Assembly: GCF_018638295.1 (NCBI RefSeq)
Contig: NZ_JABTTS010000004.1
Location: forward strand, 124,001 to 188,000
Length of the DNA stretch: 64,000 nucleotides
Direction of reading: 5' to 3'
Source of the DNA: Streptomyces sp. CHD11
GTDB taxonomy: Bacteria > Actinomycetota > Actinomycetes > Streptomycetales > Streptomycetaceae
Shown here: piece after piece, positions 47,081-55,485 of the stretch
Layout: every line of letters starts with the position of its first letter
Position numbering within the stretch: position 1 is the stretch's first letter
Translations under genes and position numbers: made by a program
The notes under the pieces: generated by a model
Database searches by the model: none
Told to the model about the DNA's origin: nothing
The model's input: the letters and a program-made list of their open reading frames with translations, nothing else

Positions 47081-47619
47081 CCCTTGCTGTCGTGCGGTCA
47101 GGGCGAGCGGGTGGCGCCCGCAGGCATTGCCTGCCTGTCAGCGGGACCGGCTGAAGCGTCGCCCGGGCGTGCGGCAGACCCGGTCACGGCGGGCCGGTAC
47201 TCGCGGGGTCCGAAACTCAGGGCGTCCGTCAGCGGCTGCGGACCTCGAAGGCCTCCGCCCGTCCGGTGCGGCGCACGATGCCGCCCAAGCGGCCGCCGTC
47301 GGAGACGAGACGCTGCCTGCCGTACCGCTCATGGTTCCGCGCGTGCCCTGCACAGCACCTCCCTGGGCGGCGCGGTCCAGCGGATCGGGCCGCTGCGGGC
47401 CTGCGCGTGCGTCATACGAACAGCCAGGACCAGGTTCCGACGCGGTGCAGGGTCCGCGTGTCCTGTCGGGTCATGGTGGTGCCCTTCCGTTGTCAGGGGA
47501 CCCCTGCGCTCGTGCGGCGGCGGCTCGGGACGGGAGGGGCCGCGGGGGACCGGCGCCCTTCCCTGACTCCACTCCGCGGCGGATCCCGTTGCCGGGGCAG
47601 GAGCGCCACGACCAAGCTG
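47081..47619. other. Gap with eroded coding sequence
   Basis: About 540 bases. Leftward near 47240-47330 '[20 protein letters not shown]' ends at a stop and looks like a gene tail. Rightward, the stretch before 47620 should have encoded the receiver domain of the LuxR regulator below but does not in any frame. No promoter assigned. Confidence 0.3.
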
Positions 47620-47883
47620 ATGGCACGGCTGCGGGACGGCGGACAGCAGCCGGCCCAGGAGCCGGAGATGCTGCCGGGTCTCACCGACCGGGAACGCGAG
47701 ATCCTGGAACTGATCGGCGAGGGGCTCACCAACCGCCAGATCGGTCAGCGGCTCCACCTGGCCGAGAAGACGGTCAAGAACCATATCTCCCGGCTGCTCG
47801 CCAAGCTCGGAGTGGAACGCCGTATCCAGGCGGCCGTCATCGCCACCCAGGCGCGTGACCGGATGCGGTTCGGAGGCGAATAG
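47620..47883 (+). pseudogene. Truncated NarL/DevR-type response regulator (HTH only)
   Basis: About 87 residues in frame with a longer unannotatable upstream stretch. '[13 protein letters not shown]' is the usual linker of DevR/OsdR regulators. It is followed by a complete LuxR helix-turn-helix ([49 protein letters not shown]). The receiver domain with its phosphorylatable Asp is absent, and no ribosome site precedes the first ATG. It probably is the remnant of a DosR-like regulator beside the intact DosS-like kinase at 48165. Confidence 0.65.
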
Positions 47884-48164
47884 CGGGACGGGTCCGCCGG
47901 TCGGTGCCGCACCAGGCACCCCGCCCGGGGCCCCACGGCGGCCTGAGTCGGATCTTCGGCTGGTACGACGACGAGTGGGGGCTGCACCGGCCGACTGCTG
48001 GACCTCACCTCGTACGTCGCGGCCCGACTGCCTCGGAGCCGACAGTTCCGGCCGGCCCGCCCTCGCCGCGGCGCTGATCTCTTATGGTCTCTCTGTTCGA
48101 GCCGCTATCGTGGCAGGCGCACGGTAAGGCTGCCAACAGGCGGTGCGGCGTTGGAAAGGCAGCA

Positions 48165-49922
48165 GTGGAGAACACCGAGGAGGTCCCTGAGGCGCGGGTA
48201 CGGCTGCCCCAGTTGCGGCTGGACGAACTGCTGGAGGAACTGCAGGCCCGTCTGGACGCGGCGCGCGGCACCCGGGACCGCGTGCACAGCCTCCTGGAAG
48301 CCGTGCTGTCGGTCGGCCGCGAGCTCGACCTGGAGCAGGCACTGCGCAGTATCGTCGAGGCCGCGGCTGCCCTCGTCGACGCGGAGTACGCGGCGCTCGG
48401 GGTGATCGGTCCGGACGGCAAGTGGCTGTCCGCCTTCCACACGGTGGGTATGGACGCGGAGCAGATCGCGCGCATCGGCTCCTACCCGGAGGGCCACGGC
48501 ATCCTGGGCGAGCTGATCCGCCACCCCGAGCCGCTGCGCCTGACCAAGCTCTCCGACCACTCCGCTTCCTACGGGTTCCCGGCCCACCATCCGCCGATGG
48601 ACACGTTCATGGGCGTACCCATCCGGGTGCGGGACCACATCTTCGGAAACCTGTACCTGACGGAGAAGCGCGGCGGGCAGCAGTTCGACGAGGACGACGA
48701 GTCGGTGCTGGCGACGCTGGCCGTGGCGGCCGGAGTGGCGATCGACAACGCCCGCCTTTATGAGGAGTCCCGGCTGCGCGAGCGCTGGCTCCAGGTGAAC
48801 GCGGAGATCACCCACACGCTGATGTCCGGAGCGGACCAGGGCGGGGCGCTGTCGCTGATCGCTGAACGTGCCAGGGAGATCACCGCTTCCGCCCTGGGCG
48901 TGGTGGCCATACCGGTGAGCGGAACGGACACACTCGCCGTGGAACTGGCCATAGGCCAGGAGGCGGACGTATGGCGCGGGATGGTACTGCCCGTGGAAGG
49001 CACTCTCATCGGGCGGGCGTTCGTTCAGCAGTCTCCCGTCAGCAGTCCGAAGCTGTCCCGTGACCCCCGGGTTTCGGCCGGTCCGCCACGCTGCGAAGGG
49101 CTGGGGCCGGCCGTCGCCGTGCCGATCGGCTCGGGCGACGAGGCCCGCGGTGTGGTGCTACTGGTCCGGCAGTCGGGTGGCCCGGAGTTCTCAGAGAAGG
49201 AGACCGAGCCGCTCCAGGTCTTCGCCGCGCAGGCCGCCGTGGCGATGGAGCTGTCGGAACGCCGCGAGGACGCCGAACAGATCACCCTGCTGGAGGACCG
49301 CGACCGCATCGCACGCGACCTGCACGACCTGGCCATCCAACGGCTCTTCGCCACCGGCATGACGCTGCAGAGCGCCGGCCGGCGCGTCCAGGACTCGATG
49401 GCCTCCGAGCGGATCCTGCGGGCGGTGGACGACCTCGACGAAACCATCAAGATCATCAGGTCGACCATCTTCGGCCTGCGCTCCCGGGACGACGACACGG
49501 CGCCCGGCCTGCGCTCCCGCGCGGTGCGGGCAATCGGCGAAGCCGCCCCGCTGCTGGGTTTCGCTCCCAGTGTTCGCATGGAGGGTCTGCTCGACACGCA
49601 CGTGCCCGGCCAGACCGCCGACCACGTCATGGCCGTCCTCACCGAGTCCCTGACCAACATCGCCCGGCATTCCGGCGCCGACCGCACCGACGTCGTGCTG
49701 GAGACGGATGGCAAGCAGGTCCGTCTGTCGGTCACGGACAACGGCGTCGGCATCCCGGACGGAGGCCGCCGCAGCGGTCTGACCAATATGGCCGAGCGAG
49801 CGCAGAAGCTCGGCGGCGGCATGGACCTGGGCAGTCCCGGCGCGAAGGGGACGCGGCTGGTGTGGCACGCGCCGCTGGCGCAGTCCCCGGACACAGTAGG
49901 GGGCGGCCGCCCCGCCCAGTGA
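48165..49922 (+). CDS. DosS/DevS-like GAF sensor histidine kinase
   Basis: 585 residues from the GTG at 48165 (GGAAAGGC upstream). Two GAF domains: first about 55-200 with 'SYPEGHGILGELIRHPEPLRLTKL', 'GFPAHHPPMDTFMGVPIRVRD' and 'FGNLYLTEK', very close to DosS/DosT; second about 220-370. HisKA_3 box 'RDRIARDLHDLAIQRLFATGM' (phosphorylated His) and HATPase 'LTESLTNIARHSGA', 'VTDNGVGIPDGG', 'GLTNMAERAQKLGG' follow. In mycobacteria the first GAF binds haem and senses O2/NO/redox; the haem-site segment with its His residues is conserved here. It resembles OsdK of S. coelicolor. Its natural regulator is not intact in this window. Confidence 0.9.
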   Translation: MENTEEVPEARVRLPQLRLDELLEELQARLDAARGTRDRVHSLLEAVLSVGRELDLEQALRSIVEAAAALVDAEYAALGVIGPDGKWLSAFHTVGMDAEQIARIGSYPEGHGILGELIRHPEPLRLTKLSDHSASYGFPAHHPPMDTFMGVPIRVRDHIFGNLYLTEKRGGQQFDEDDESVLATLAVAAGVAIDNARLYEESRLRERWLQVNAEITHTLMSGADQGGALSLIAERAREITASALGVVAIPVSGTDTLAVELAIGQEADVWRGMVLPVEGTLIGRAFVQQSPVSSPKLSRDPRVSAGPPRCEGLGPAVAVPIGSGDEARGVVLLVRQSGGPEFSEKETEPLQVFAAQAAVAMELSERREDAEQITLLEDRDRIARDLHDLAIQRLFATGMTLQSAGRRVQDSMASERILRAVDDLDETIKIIRSTIFGLRSRDDDTAPGLRSRAVRAIGEAAPLLGFAPSVRMEGLLDTHVPGQTADHVMAVLTESLTNIARHSGADRTDVVLETDGKQVRLSVTDNGVGIPDGGRRSGLTNMAERAQKLGGGMDLGSPGAKGTRLVWHAPLAQSPDTVGGGRPAQ

Positions 49923-49997
49923 CGCACGGCGTCGGCGGTGAGCGGTACCTTGACGGCTTCCCGGGGCCGCATCAGGGCGAGGCCCAGGCCGCTCACC

Positions 49998-50010
49998 GGG
50001 ACCGTCGGCC
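49998..50010. promoter_or_regulatory. DosR-like repeat
   Basis: GGGAC-CGTC-GGCC within the nitroreductase stub region; nearly identical to the copy at 50339-50352. Confidence 0.3.
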
Positions 50011-50034
50011 ACTCGCGAAGGCGCGGGCGGGCGG

Positions 50035-50147
50035 CACCTCCGGATGTCGGCGTCGGGCCAAAAGCGCCAGGGCTGGGTGTCGTGCAGGGACGGTGCGGCC
50101 GCGACCAGCCGCTCCAGGGCCGGAGTGTCGAGGGCTGTCGAGCTCAT
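50035..50147 (-). pseudogene. Stub of an Acg-like nitroreductase
   Basis: From an ATG at 50147 with AAGGAG upstream, 37 residues (SSTALDTPALERLVAAAPSL, HDTQPWRFWPDADIRR) match the start of Acg/DosR-regulon nitroreductases. After that the sequence loses similarity in every frame. The start signals survive but the gene body is gone. Another such stub in this island is the stress-protein fragment at 50985. Confidence 0.6.
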
Positions 50148-50220
50148 CGGGACTCCTTCCCGCCCAGGTCCGAGGCAGGCTGGGCGGTGGGTAGACCCCC
50201 TCCAGCCCTGGCCCCCGCCC

Positions 50221-50251
50221 CTGCGCGCGTAATGACCTGCGCGCGTAATGA
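50221..50251. repeat. Tandem 15-base direct repeat
   Basis: CTGCGCGCGTAATGA at 50221-50235 and again at 50237-50251, directly before the ribosome site (AAAGGAGG) of the small gene at 50268. Each copy ends in ATGA. Confidence 0.8.
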
Positions 50252-50267
50252 AAGGAGGCGGTCCACC

Positions 50268-50426
50268 ATGAAGCAGAGGGTGCTGGTTGTCAGAGAGGCG
50301 GGCGCCCACCGCGACGGGGGCCGTTCCGCGACAGGTGAGGGACTGTCGGCCCTCGCCGCCGGTCGTGTCCCCCGTGAAGGGTGGGAGTCCGCGCACCGGA
50401 CGACTCACGGAAAGACGACCGGCTGA
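50268..50426 (+). CDS. Small 52-residue protein coupled to the flavin-binding gene
   Basis: ATG with a very strong ribosome site (AAAGGAGGCGG). The peptide starts MKQRVLVVREAGAHRDGG and is basic, without membrane segment or known domain. Its TGA overlaps the ATG of the next gene (TGATG), indicating translational coupling. The first nine residues resemble a beta strand of a longer family, so it may be a leader peptide or the remnant of a lost gene. Confidence 0.5.
   Translation: MKQRVLVVREAGAHRDGGRSATGEGLSALAAGRVPREGWESAHRTTHGKTTG
50339..50352. promoter_or_regulatory. DosR-like repeat upstream of the flavin-binding gene
   Basis: GGGAC-TGTC-GGCCC, half-sites separated by four bases, about 75 bases before the ATG at 50426. 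Confidence 0.4.
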
Positions 50427-50911
50427 TGTACCCCAATGACGGATTCCGCGAACTGAACCGGCAGGAGATCCTGAGTCGGCTGGCCAACGCGGTCGTGGGC
50501 CGCATCGTGTACACACGCGAGGCCCTGCCCGCCGTCCTGCCGGTCAACTTCCTCATGGAAGAGAGCGGTGCCGTGCTGCTGCGTACGTCGGCCTCCTCGG
50601 AGCTGGTCCGCGCCGTCGACGGCGCGGTGGTCGCCTTCGAGGCCGACGAGGTCGACGTTGCGGCGCATTCGGGCTGGAGCGTCGTCGTCACCGGTCGCGC
50701 CTCGGTGGTGACCGAGCCCGGCGAGCATGAGCTTCTGGTCCGCGTCGGGCCCCGGTCCTGGGTGCCCTGGCCCGTGGAGGTCTTCGTGCGCATCGAGCCG
50801 GAACTGGTCACCGGCCGGGAGCTGGTCGGCGGGCGCACCCTCTACGGAACGGACATGCTGCCGCCGGCTTCGCCATGGTGGCCGGGACCATCGTCGCCTA
50901 AGGGACGCTGA
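50426..50911 (+). CDS. Pyridoxamine-5'-phosphate-oxidase-family flavin-binding protein
   Basis: 161 residues. 'LNRQEILSRLANAVVGRIVYTREALPAVLPVNFLMEESGAVLLRTS' and 'GAVVAFEADEVDVAAHSGWSVVVTGRASVV' are the split-barrel FMN/F420-binding signature. Homologues in mycobacteria belong to the DosR regulon. It is likely a flavin- or F420-dependent reductase in stress metabolism. Translation is coupled to the small gene upstream. The last 15 residues (SPWWPGPSSPKGR) look like a changed end. Confidence 0.85.
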   Translation: MYPNDGFRELNRQEILSRLANAVVGRIVYTREALPAVLPVNFLMEESGAVLLRTSASSELVRAVDGAVVAFEADEVDVAAHSGWSVVVTGRASVVTEPGEHELLVRVGPRSWVPWPVEVFVRIEPELVTGRELVGGRTLYGTDMLPPASPWWPGPSSPKGR

Positions 50912-50984
50912 CTCCGCAGGCCGAACGCAGCGAGGATCACCTGCGAGCGCCGCACCGAATTCCGCTGCGGGACATCCGCCGGCT

Positions 50985-51139
50985 GTTCGCCGGAGAGATC
51001 CGGATCCGGGAGGCGTTGATCGACGCCGGCCGGTCCGCGCGGTCGGCCGTCGTCGGTGGCCGCGGGCGCGGCGGCTGCGCCGGACCGCTGCTCGGCTCGG
51101 TCGGCCGGCCCTCCTCCACCATGCCCACCGCCCGGTAGG
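50985..51139 (+). pseudogene. Universal stress protein remnant
   Basis: In one frame 'EIRIREALIDAGRSARSAVV' and 'GGRGRGGCAGPLLGSVGRPS' align with the C-terminal ATP-binding motif of the intact gene at 51593 (ALIDAGRGAQLLVVGARGHG, GFTGLLLGSVSQAL) and then reach a stop. No N-terminal part remains. The 450 bases after it, up to 51592, hold no recognisable gene. Confidence 0.7.
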
Positions 51140-51592
51140 CGTGGTGAGGCCGGCGGGCGCGTGGGACAGAGGGCGCCCGGTGCTGGGCTCCCAACCGTCC
51201 CGGGACGCGCGTGCCCGGTGAGGTGAGGTCGGCTGCGGATGCGTGGGCGTCACATCATGGCCAATGCGGGGCCGTTCGGCGGTCACGCGCCGAGGTGCCG
51301 CGCCGTCCGTGACGGAGGAAAGGGCGCCACGGGCGGTGAAGGGTGGCTCCCGCCCGTGCGGACCACGCCACCGCGGGGCCCTCGGTGTGCCTGCCGGCGG
51401 CTGTCGCGCTCCCCGCACCACGGGTCGGCACGCTCATGGTGTGCCCGGTGCCCGGACCGCCCGTAGCCACTTGGCAGGGCCGAACGGCACGCGGTATGGC
51501 CCTTTGGTCCTCTGGGGGCAGCGAGCGGCTGAGCCGAGAGTGGGAGGGCGAGGAGCCGCACATCGGCGGTGCCCGGGAAACAGGAGAACCCA

Positions 51593-52462
51593 GTGACCCA
51601 TCCGGTGATCGCAGGGGTGGACGGCTCCGCCTCCAGTCTTGAGGCAGTCGAGGTAGCAGCCCGTGAGGCGCAGCTGCGTGGCGCCCCTTTGCGGATCGTG
51701 CACGCGTTCGGGCACCGGCAGGTCGGCGGGCCGAGTTGGAGCCTGGTCGACCACGGCCTGGAGCCGATGACCCACGGAGTGCCGGCCCGCGCCGAGGAAC
51801 TGGCCCGCACGGCGGCACCGGGTGTGTCCGTCACCCGGTCGGTGGTGGCTGGAGAGGCAGTCGAGGTACTGGAGATCGAGTCGAGGTCGGCGTCGCTGGC
51901 CGTGACCGGCAGCCGGGGCATGAACGGCTTCTCGGGACTACTGCTGGGGTCGACGGCGGTCCACCTGGCCGCGCACGGCCACTGCCCACTGATGGTGGTA
52001 CGAGGCCGCCCCGATCCCGCCGGTCCGGTGGTGCTGGCCGTGGACGGCTCCGAAGCCGGAGCGGGCGCGGTGGAGTTCGCCTTCACTGAGGCGGCCCTGC
52101 GCAAGGCGCCGTTGGCGGCCCTGCACGTCTGGAACACCTGGAACGAGCATGCCTACCAAAGATCCGGCGACCCCCTGAACGCCGTGGTGGCGGACGCAGG
52201 CCGGCTCCGTGAGGCCGGACAGCGGCTGCTGGACGAGTCCGTCACTGCCTGGCAGGAGAAGTTCCCCCAGGTGACGGTGGAGCGACGCCTGGTGCGCTCC
52301 CGCGTCCGTCAGGCACTCATCGATGCCGGCCGAGGTGCTCAGCTGCTGGTGGTCGGCGCCCGGGGACACGGCGGTTTCACCGGACTGCTGCTCGGCTCGG
52401 TCAGCCAGGCCCTGCTGCACCACGCCCACTGCCCCGTCACCGTCGTCCGCGGCGAGGAGTGA
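51593..52462 (+). CDS. Universal stress protein, two UspA domains (1)
   Basis: 289 residues, GTG start with CAGGAGAA upstream. Tandem UspA domains: 'VIAGVDGSASSLEAVEVAAREAQLRGAPLRIVHAF' and 'VTGSRGMNGFSGLLLGSTAVHLAAHGHCPLMVVR', then 'VVLAVDGSEAGAGAVEFAFTEAALRKAPLAALHVW' and 'VVGARGHGGFTGLLLGSVSQALLHHAHCPVTVVR'. Both carry the GxxGx(9)G(S/T) ATP-binding motif. It is a cytosolic stress or dormancy factor. The stop lies two bases before the P-type ATPase start, so they form an operon. Confidence 0.93.
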   Translation: MTHPVIAGVDGSASSLEAVEVAAREAQLRGAPLRIVHAFGHRQVGGPSWSLVDHGLEPMTHGVPARAEELARTAAPGVSVTRSVVAGEAVEVLEIESRSASLAVTGSRGMNGFSGLLLGSTAVHLAAHGHCPLMVVRGRPDPAGPVVLAVDGSEAGAGAVEFAFTEAALRKAPLAALHVWNTWNEHAYQRSGDPLNAVVADAGRLREAGQRLLDESVTAWQEKFPQVTVERRLVRSRVRQALIDAGRGAQLLVVGARGHGGFTGLLLGSVSQALLHHAHCPVTVVRGEE

Positions 52463-52464
52463 CC

Positions 52465-55185
52465 GTGTCGCAGCAGATCAGGGCGGACGATTCCATTCCC
52501 CCGGCACGGGTGCCCCTGCGGCCGGACGCCCACCGACGCGACGCCGCTGACGTGGCGGACTCGCTCGAGGTGGTCCCCGCCAGGGGTCTGACCGCGGCGG
52601 ACGCCGAGCGCCGGGCCACCGAGTGGGGAGCCAACGAGCTGGCCCAGCCGGCCGGCAGGCCGCAGTGGCTGCGTCTGCTGGACCAGTTCCGCAGCTGGCT
52701 GATCGGCATCCTGGTCGCAGCCGCCGTCGTCGCCGGGGCCATCGGCGAGATCAAGGACGCCCTCGTCATCACCGTCGTCCTGCTCATCAACGCCACCATC
52801 GGCTACCTGCAGGAACGCCGGGCCGAGCGTAGCCTGGAAGCGCTGCGCCGGATGCTGGTTCCCACCGCGCGGGTGCGCCGCGACGGGCAGGTGAGGACGG
52901 TCCCGGCCGGCACCCTCGTGCCCGGCGACATCGTTCTGCTGGAAGCCGGAGACCGTGTCCCGGCCGACGGGCGGCTGGCCGTCGCGGAGTCGGTCGAGGC
53001 CGCCGAGGCCGCACTGACCGGCGAGTCCCATCCCGTCGCGAAGACGACCGCCCCCGCTTCGGCCGTCGCAGACGAGTCGGTACCCGTCGCCGAGCGCACC
53101 GGCATGCTCTTCATGAACACCACGCTGACCCGCGGCCGTGCCGAGATGATCGTCACCGCCACCGGCATGCGCACCGAGGTCGGTGCGATCGCCGAGGCGC
53201 TGCGCACTGGCACGGAACCGCCCAGTCCGCTCCAGGTGCAGATGGACAGCCTGGGCCGGCGCCTGGCCGCGGTCAGCGGCGTCGCCGTGGCCGCCTACGC
53301 ACTCGTGGCCCTCCTGCGCGGCGAGGAGCCGGCCGATGTCGCGCTGCGGGCGGTGGCCCTGGCCGTCGCGGCGATTCCCGAGGGACTGCCCGCCGTCCTC
53401 GTCCTCACCCTGGCCCTGGGCGTCTACCGCATGGCGCGCCGCGGTGCCATCGTCAAGCGGCTGGCCTCTGTTGAGGCGCTCGGCTCGGCGACCGTGGTGT
53501 GCAGCGACAAGACGGGCACGCTGACCATGAACGAGATGACCGTCCGGGCCCTGTGGGCGGCCGGACGCGACCACGAGGTGACCGGCGAGGGCTACGACAC
53601 CACCGGTACCGTGCTTGCCGCCGACGGGGAGAGCGGTGTGGACGTGCGCGACGCGGTGCTGCCGTTCGCGCTGTGCAACGATGCCCGCCGCACTGCGGAC
53701 GGCGTCATCGGTGACCCCACGGAGGCCGCCCTGCTCGTGCTCGCCGCCAAGGCCGGCCTCGATACCGAACCACGCGCGGACACGGCGCGTGCGGGTGAGG
53801 TGCCCTTCGATCCGGCCGCCAAGTACATGGCCACTTTCCACCGTGACGCCGACGGCCGGACCGCCGTCCACGCCAAGGGAGCCGTCGACGTTCTGCTGGA
53901 CTGCTGCACCCACGTCCTGACCGAGCACGGACCGGTACTCCTCGACGCCGAGCGCCGCCGGGAAGTCACCGACGCAGCCCGGCGGATGGGCAGCCAGGGC
54001 CTGCGCGTCCTCGGCGCCGCCACCGCCACCGCGGACCGGGCGCGCGCGGACGAGGTGCGAGGGCTGACCCTGACCGCCGTCGCCGGGATCGCCGACCCGC
54101 CCCGTCCCCAGGCCCGTGACGCGGTCGCCCTGGCCCGGGAGGCCGGCGTCACCGTCAAGATGATCACCGGGGACCATGCCGACACCGCGACCGCCATCGC
54201 CCGCGAACTCGGCATCACCGGCGACGTCGTCTCCGGCACCGAACTGGCCCGGATGAGCGATCAGGAACTCGTGGACCGCATCGAGGACGTCGGCGTCTTC
54301 GCCCGCGTCGCACCCGAACACAAGGTGACCATCGTGCAGGCCCTGGCCCGGCGCGGCCACATCGTGGCCATGACCGGGGACGGCGTCAACGACGCCGCCG
54401 CCCTGCGCGCCGCCCACATCGGCGTCGCGATGGGCGTCACCGGCACCGACGTGGCCAAAGAGGCCGCCGACATAGTGCTCACCGACGACGACTTCTCCAC
54501 CATCGTCCGTGCGGTCCGGGAGGGCCGCTCCATCTACGACAACATCGTCACCTTCGTCCGCTTCCAGCTGTCCACCAACATCGGCGCCATCCTCACCCTG
54601 CTCGCCACCGTACTGGCCGGGATGCCCGCCCCCATGTCCGCGATCCAACTGCTGTGGGTCAACATCATCATGGACGGGCCGCCCGCCATGGCTCTGGCCG
54701 TCGACCCACCGGGGGTCAAAGTGATGCGGCGTCCGCCCCGCTCACCCGGCGAACGCATCCTGAACGCCCGCCGTTTGGTGGCCATCACCCGTTCCGGCGC
54801 GGTCATGGCCGCCGGTACTCTGGCGGTGTTCGCCGGCGCCCGCCACCTCACCGACACCGACACCGCGGCCACCATGGCCTTCACCACGTTCGTCCTCTTC
54901 CAGCTCTGCAACGCCCTGGCCGCGCGCAGCGAGGACGGCCCCGTCCTCGGACGCCACCAGTTGCACAACCGCGTTCTGTGGATCTGTCTGGCCGCCGTCC
55001 TCACCCTCCAGGTCATCGCCGTGCAGGCGCCGTTCGCCCAAGCAGTCTTCGACACCGTCGCCCTCAGCCCGACCCAGTGGGCGATCTGTCTCGCCACGGC
55101 TTCCACCGTGCTGCTGACCGAGCATGGCTGGCGGGCCGCACACGCACGACACCGTCGGCGCGCAGCGCCGCGATCGGCCCCGTGA
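52465..55185 (+). CDS. Cation-transporting P-type ATPase (P2, calcium/cation type)
   Basis: 906 residues; the GTG at 52465 is six bases from GAGGAG, preferred over the overlapping GTG at 52459. Cation-ATPase N-domain, actuator motif 'LTGES' (about 185), 'AAIPEGLPAVL' (P2 ion-binding helix 4), phosphorylation site 'CSDKTGTLTMNEM' (Asp348), 'MITGDHADTA', 'MTGDGVNDAAAL', and C-terminal helices ('LLWVNIIMDGPPAMALAVDPP'). Similar to mycobacterial CtpF of the DosR regulon. It exports Ca2+ or other cations; specificity is not settled. Confidence 0.92.
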   Translation: MSQQIRADDSIPPARVPLRPDAHRRDAADVADSLEVVPARGLTAADAERRATEWGANELAQPAGRPQWLRLLDQFRSWLIGILVAAAVVAGAIGEIKDALVITVVLLINATIGYLQERRAERSLEALRRMLVPTARVRRDGQVRTVPAGTLVPGDIVLLEAGDRVPADGRLAVAESVEAAEAALTGESHPVAKTTAPASAVADESVPVAERTGMLFMNTTLTRGRAEMIVTATGMRTEVGAIAEALRTGTEPPSPLQVQMDSLGRRLAAVSGVAVAAYALVALLRGEEPADVALRAVALAVAAIPEGLPAVLVLTLALGVYRMARRGAIVKRLASVEALGSATVVCSDKTGTLTMNEMTVRALWAAGRDHEVTGEGYDTTGTVLAADGESGVDVRDAVLPFALCNDARRTADGVIGDPTEAALLVLAAKAGLDTEPRADTARAGEVPFDPAAKYMATFHRDADGRTAVHAKGAVDVLLDCCTHVLTEHGPVLLDAERRREVTDAARRMGSQGLRVLGAATATADRARADEVRGLTLTAVAGIADPPRPQARDAVALAREAGVTVKMITGDHADTATAIARELGITGDVVSGTELARMSDQELVDRIEDVGVFARVAPEHKVTIVQALARRGHIVAMTGDGVNDAAALRAAHIGVAMGVTGTDVAKEAADIVLTDDDFSTIVRAVREGRSIYDNIVTFVRFQLSTNIGAILTLLATVLAGMPAPMSAIQLLWVNIIMDGPPAMALAVDPPGVKVMRRPPRSPGERILNARRLVAITRSGAVMAAGTLAVFAGARHLTDTDTAATMAFTTFVLFQLCNALAARSEDGPVLGRHQLHNRVLWICLAAVLTLQVIAVQAPFAQAVFDTVALSPTQWAICLATASTVLLTEHGWRAAHARHRRRAAPRSAP

Positions 55186-55387
55186 GACCCCGGCACCGGC
55201 CCGCACGGTCCCGCTCCGGGCCCCAGCGGGCCGGTCCGGGCACGGGAGGAGCCGATCGGGCGAAGGCCGGGGGCCGGGCCGCAAGGGAGGAGACGGTCAC
55301 CGTCGAGGAGTGCCGTCCAGGGAGGTGGGCGCCGAGGACCGCGGTGCTGACCGAAGTGGTTCTCCACCCCGGAGCCGACCGGCCGAT

Positions 55388-55422
55388 GGGGCCGGTCGGT
55401 CCCCGTCCGGGCCCATCGGCCC
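55388..55422. promoter_or_regulatory. Two DosR-like repeats upstream of the second stress protein
   Basis: GGGCC-GGTC-GGTCC (55389-55402, inside a longer near-palindrome) and GGGCC-CATC-GGCCC (55409-55422), 65-100 bases before the ATG at 55486. Confidence 0.45.
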
Positions 55423-55485
55423 CTGGCCCCGGGAACCGCTGAACGACAAGGTCATGGCAAGGACCCGACACCGGAGGTGGGCTTC

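Noticed and set aside
49025..49996. Leftward 323-residue frame opposite the GAF kinase
   Set aside because: Antisense of a well-supported kinase; no domain.
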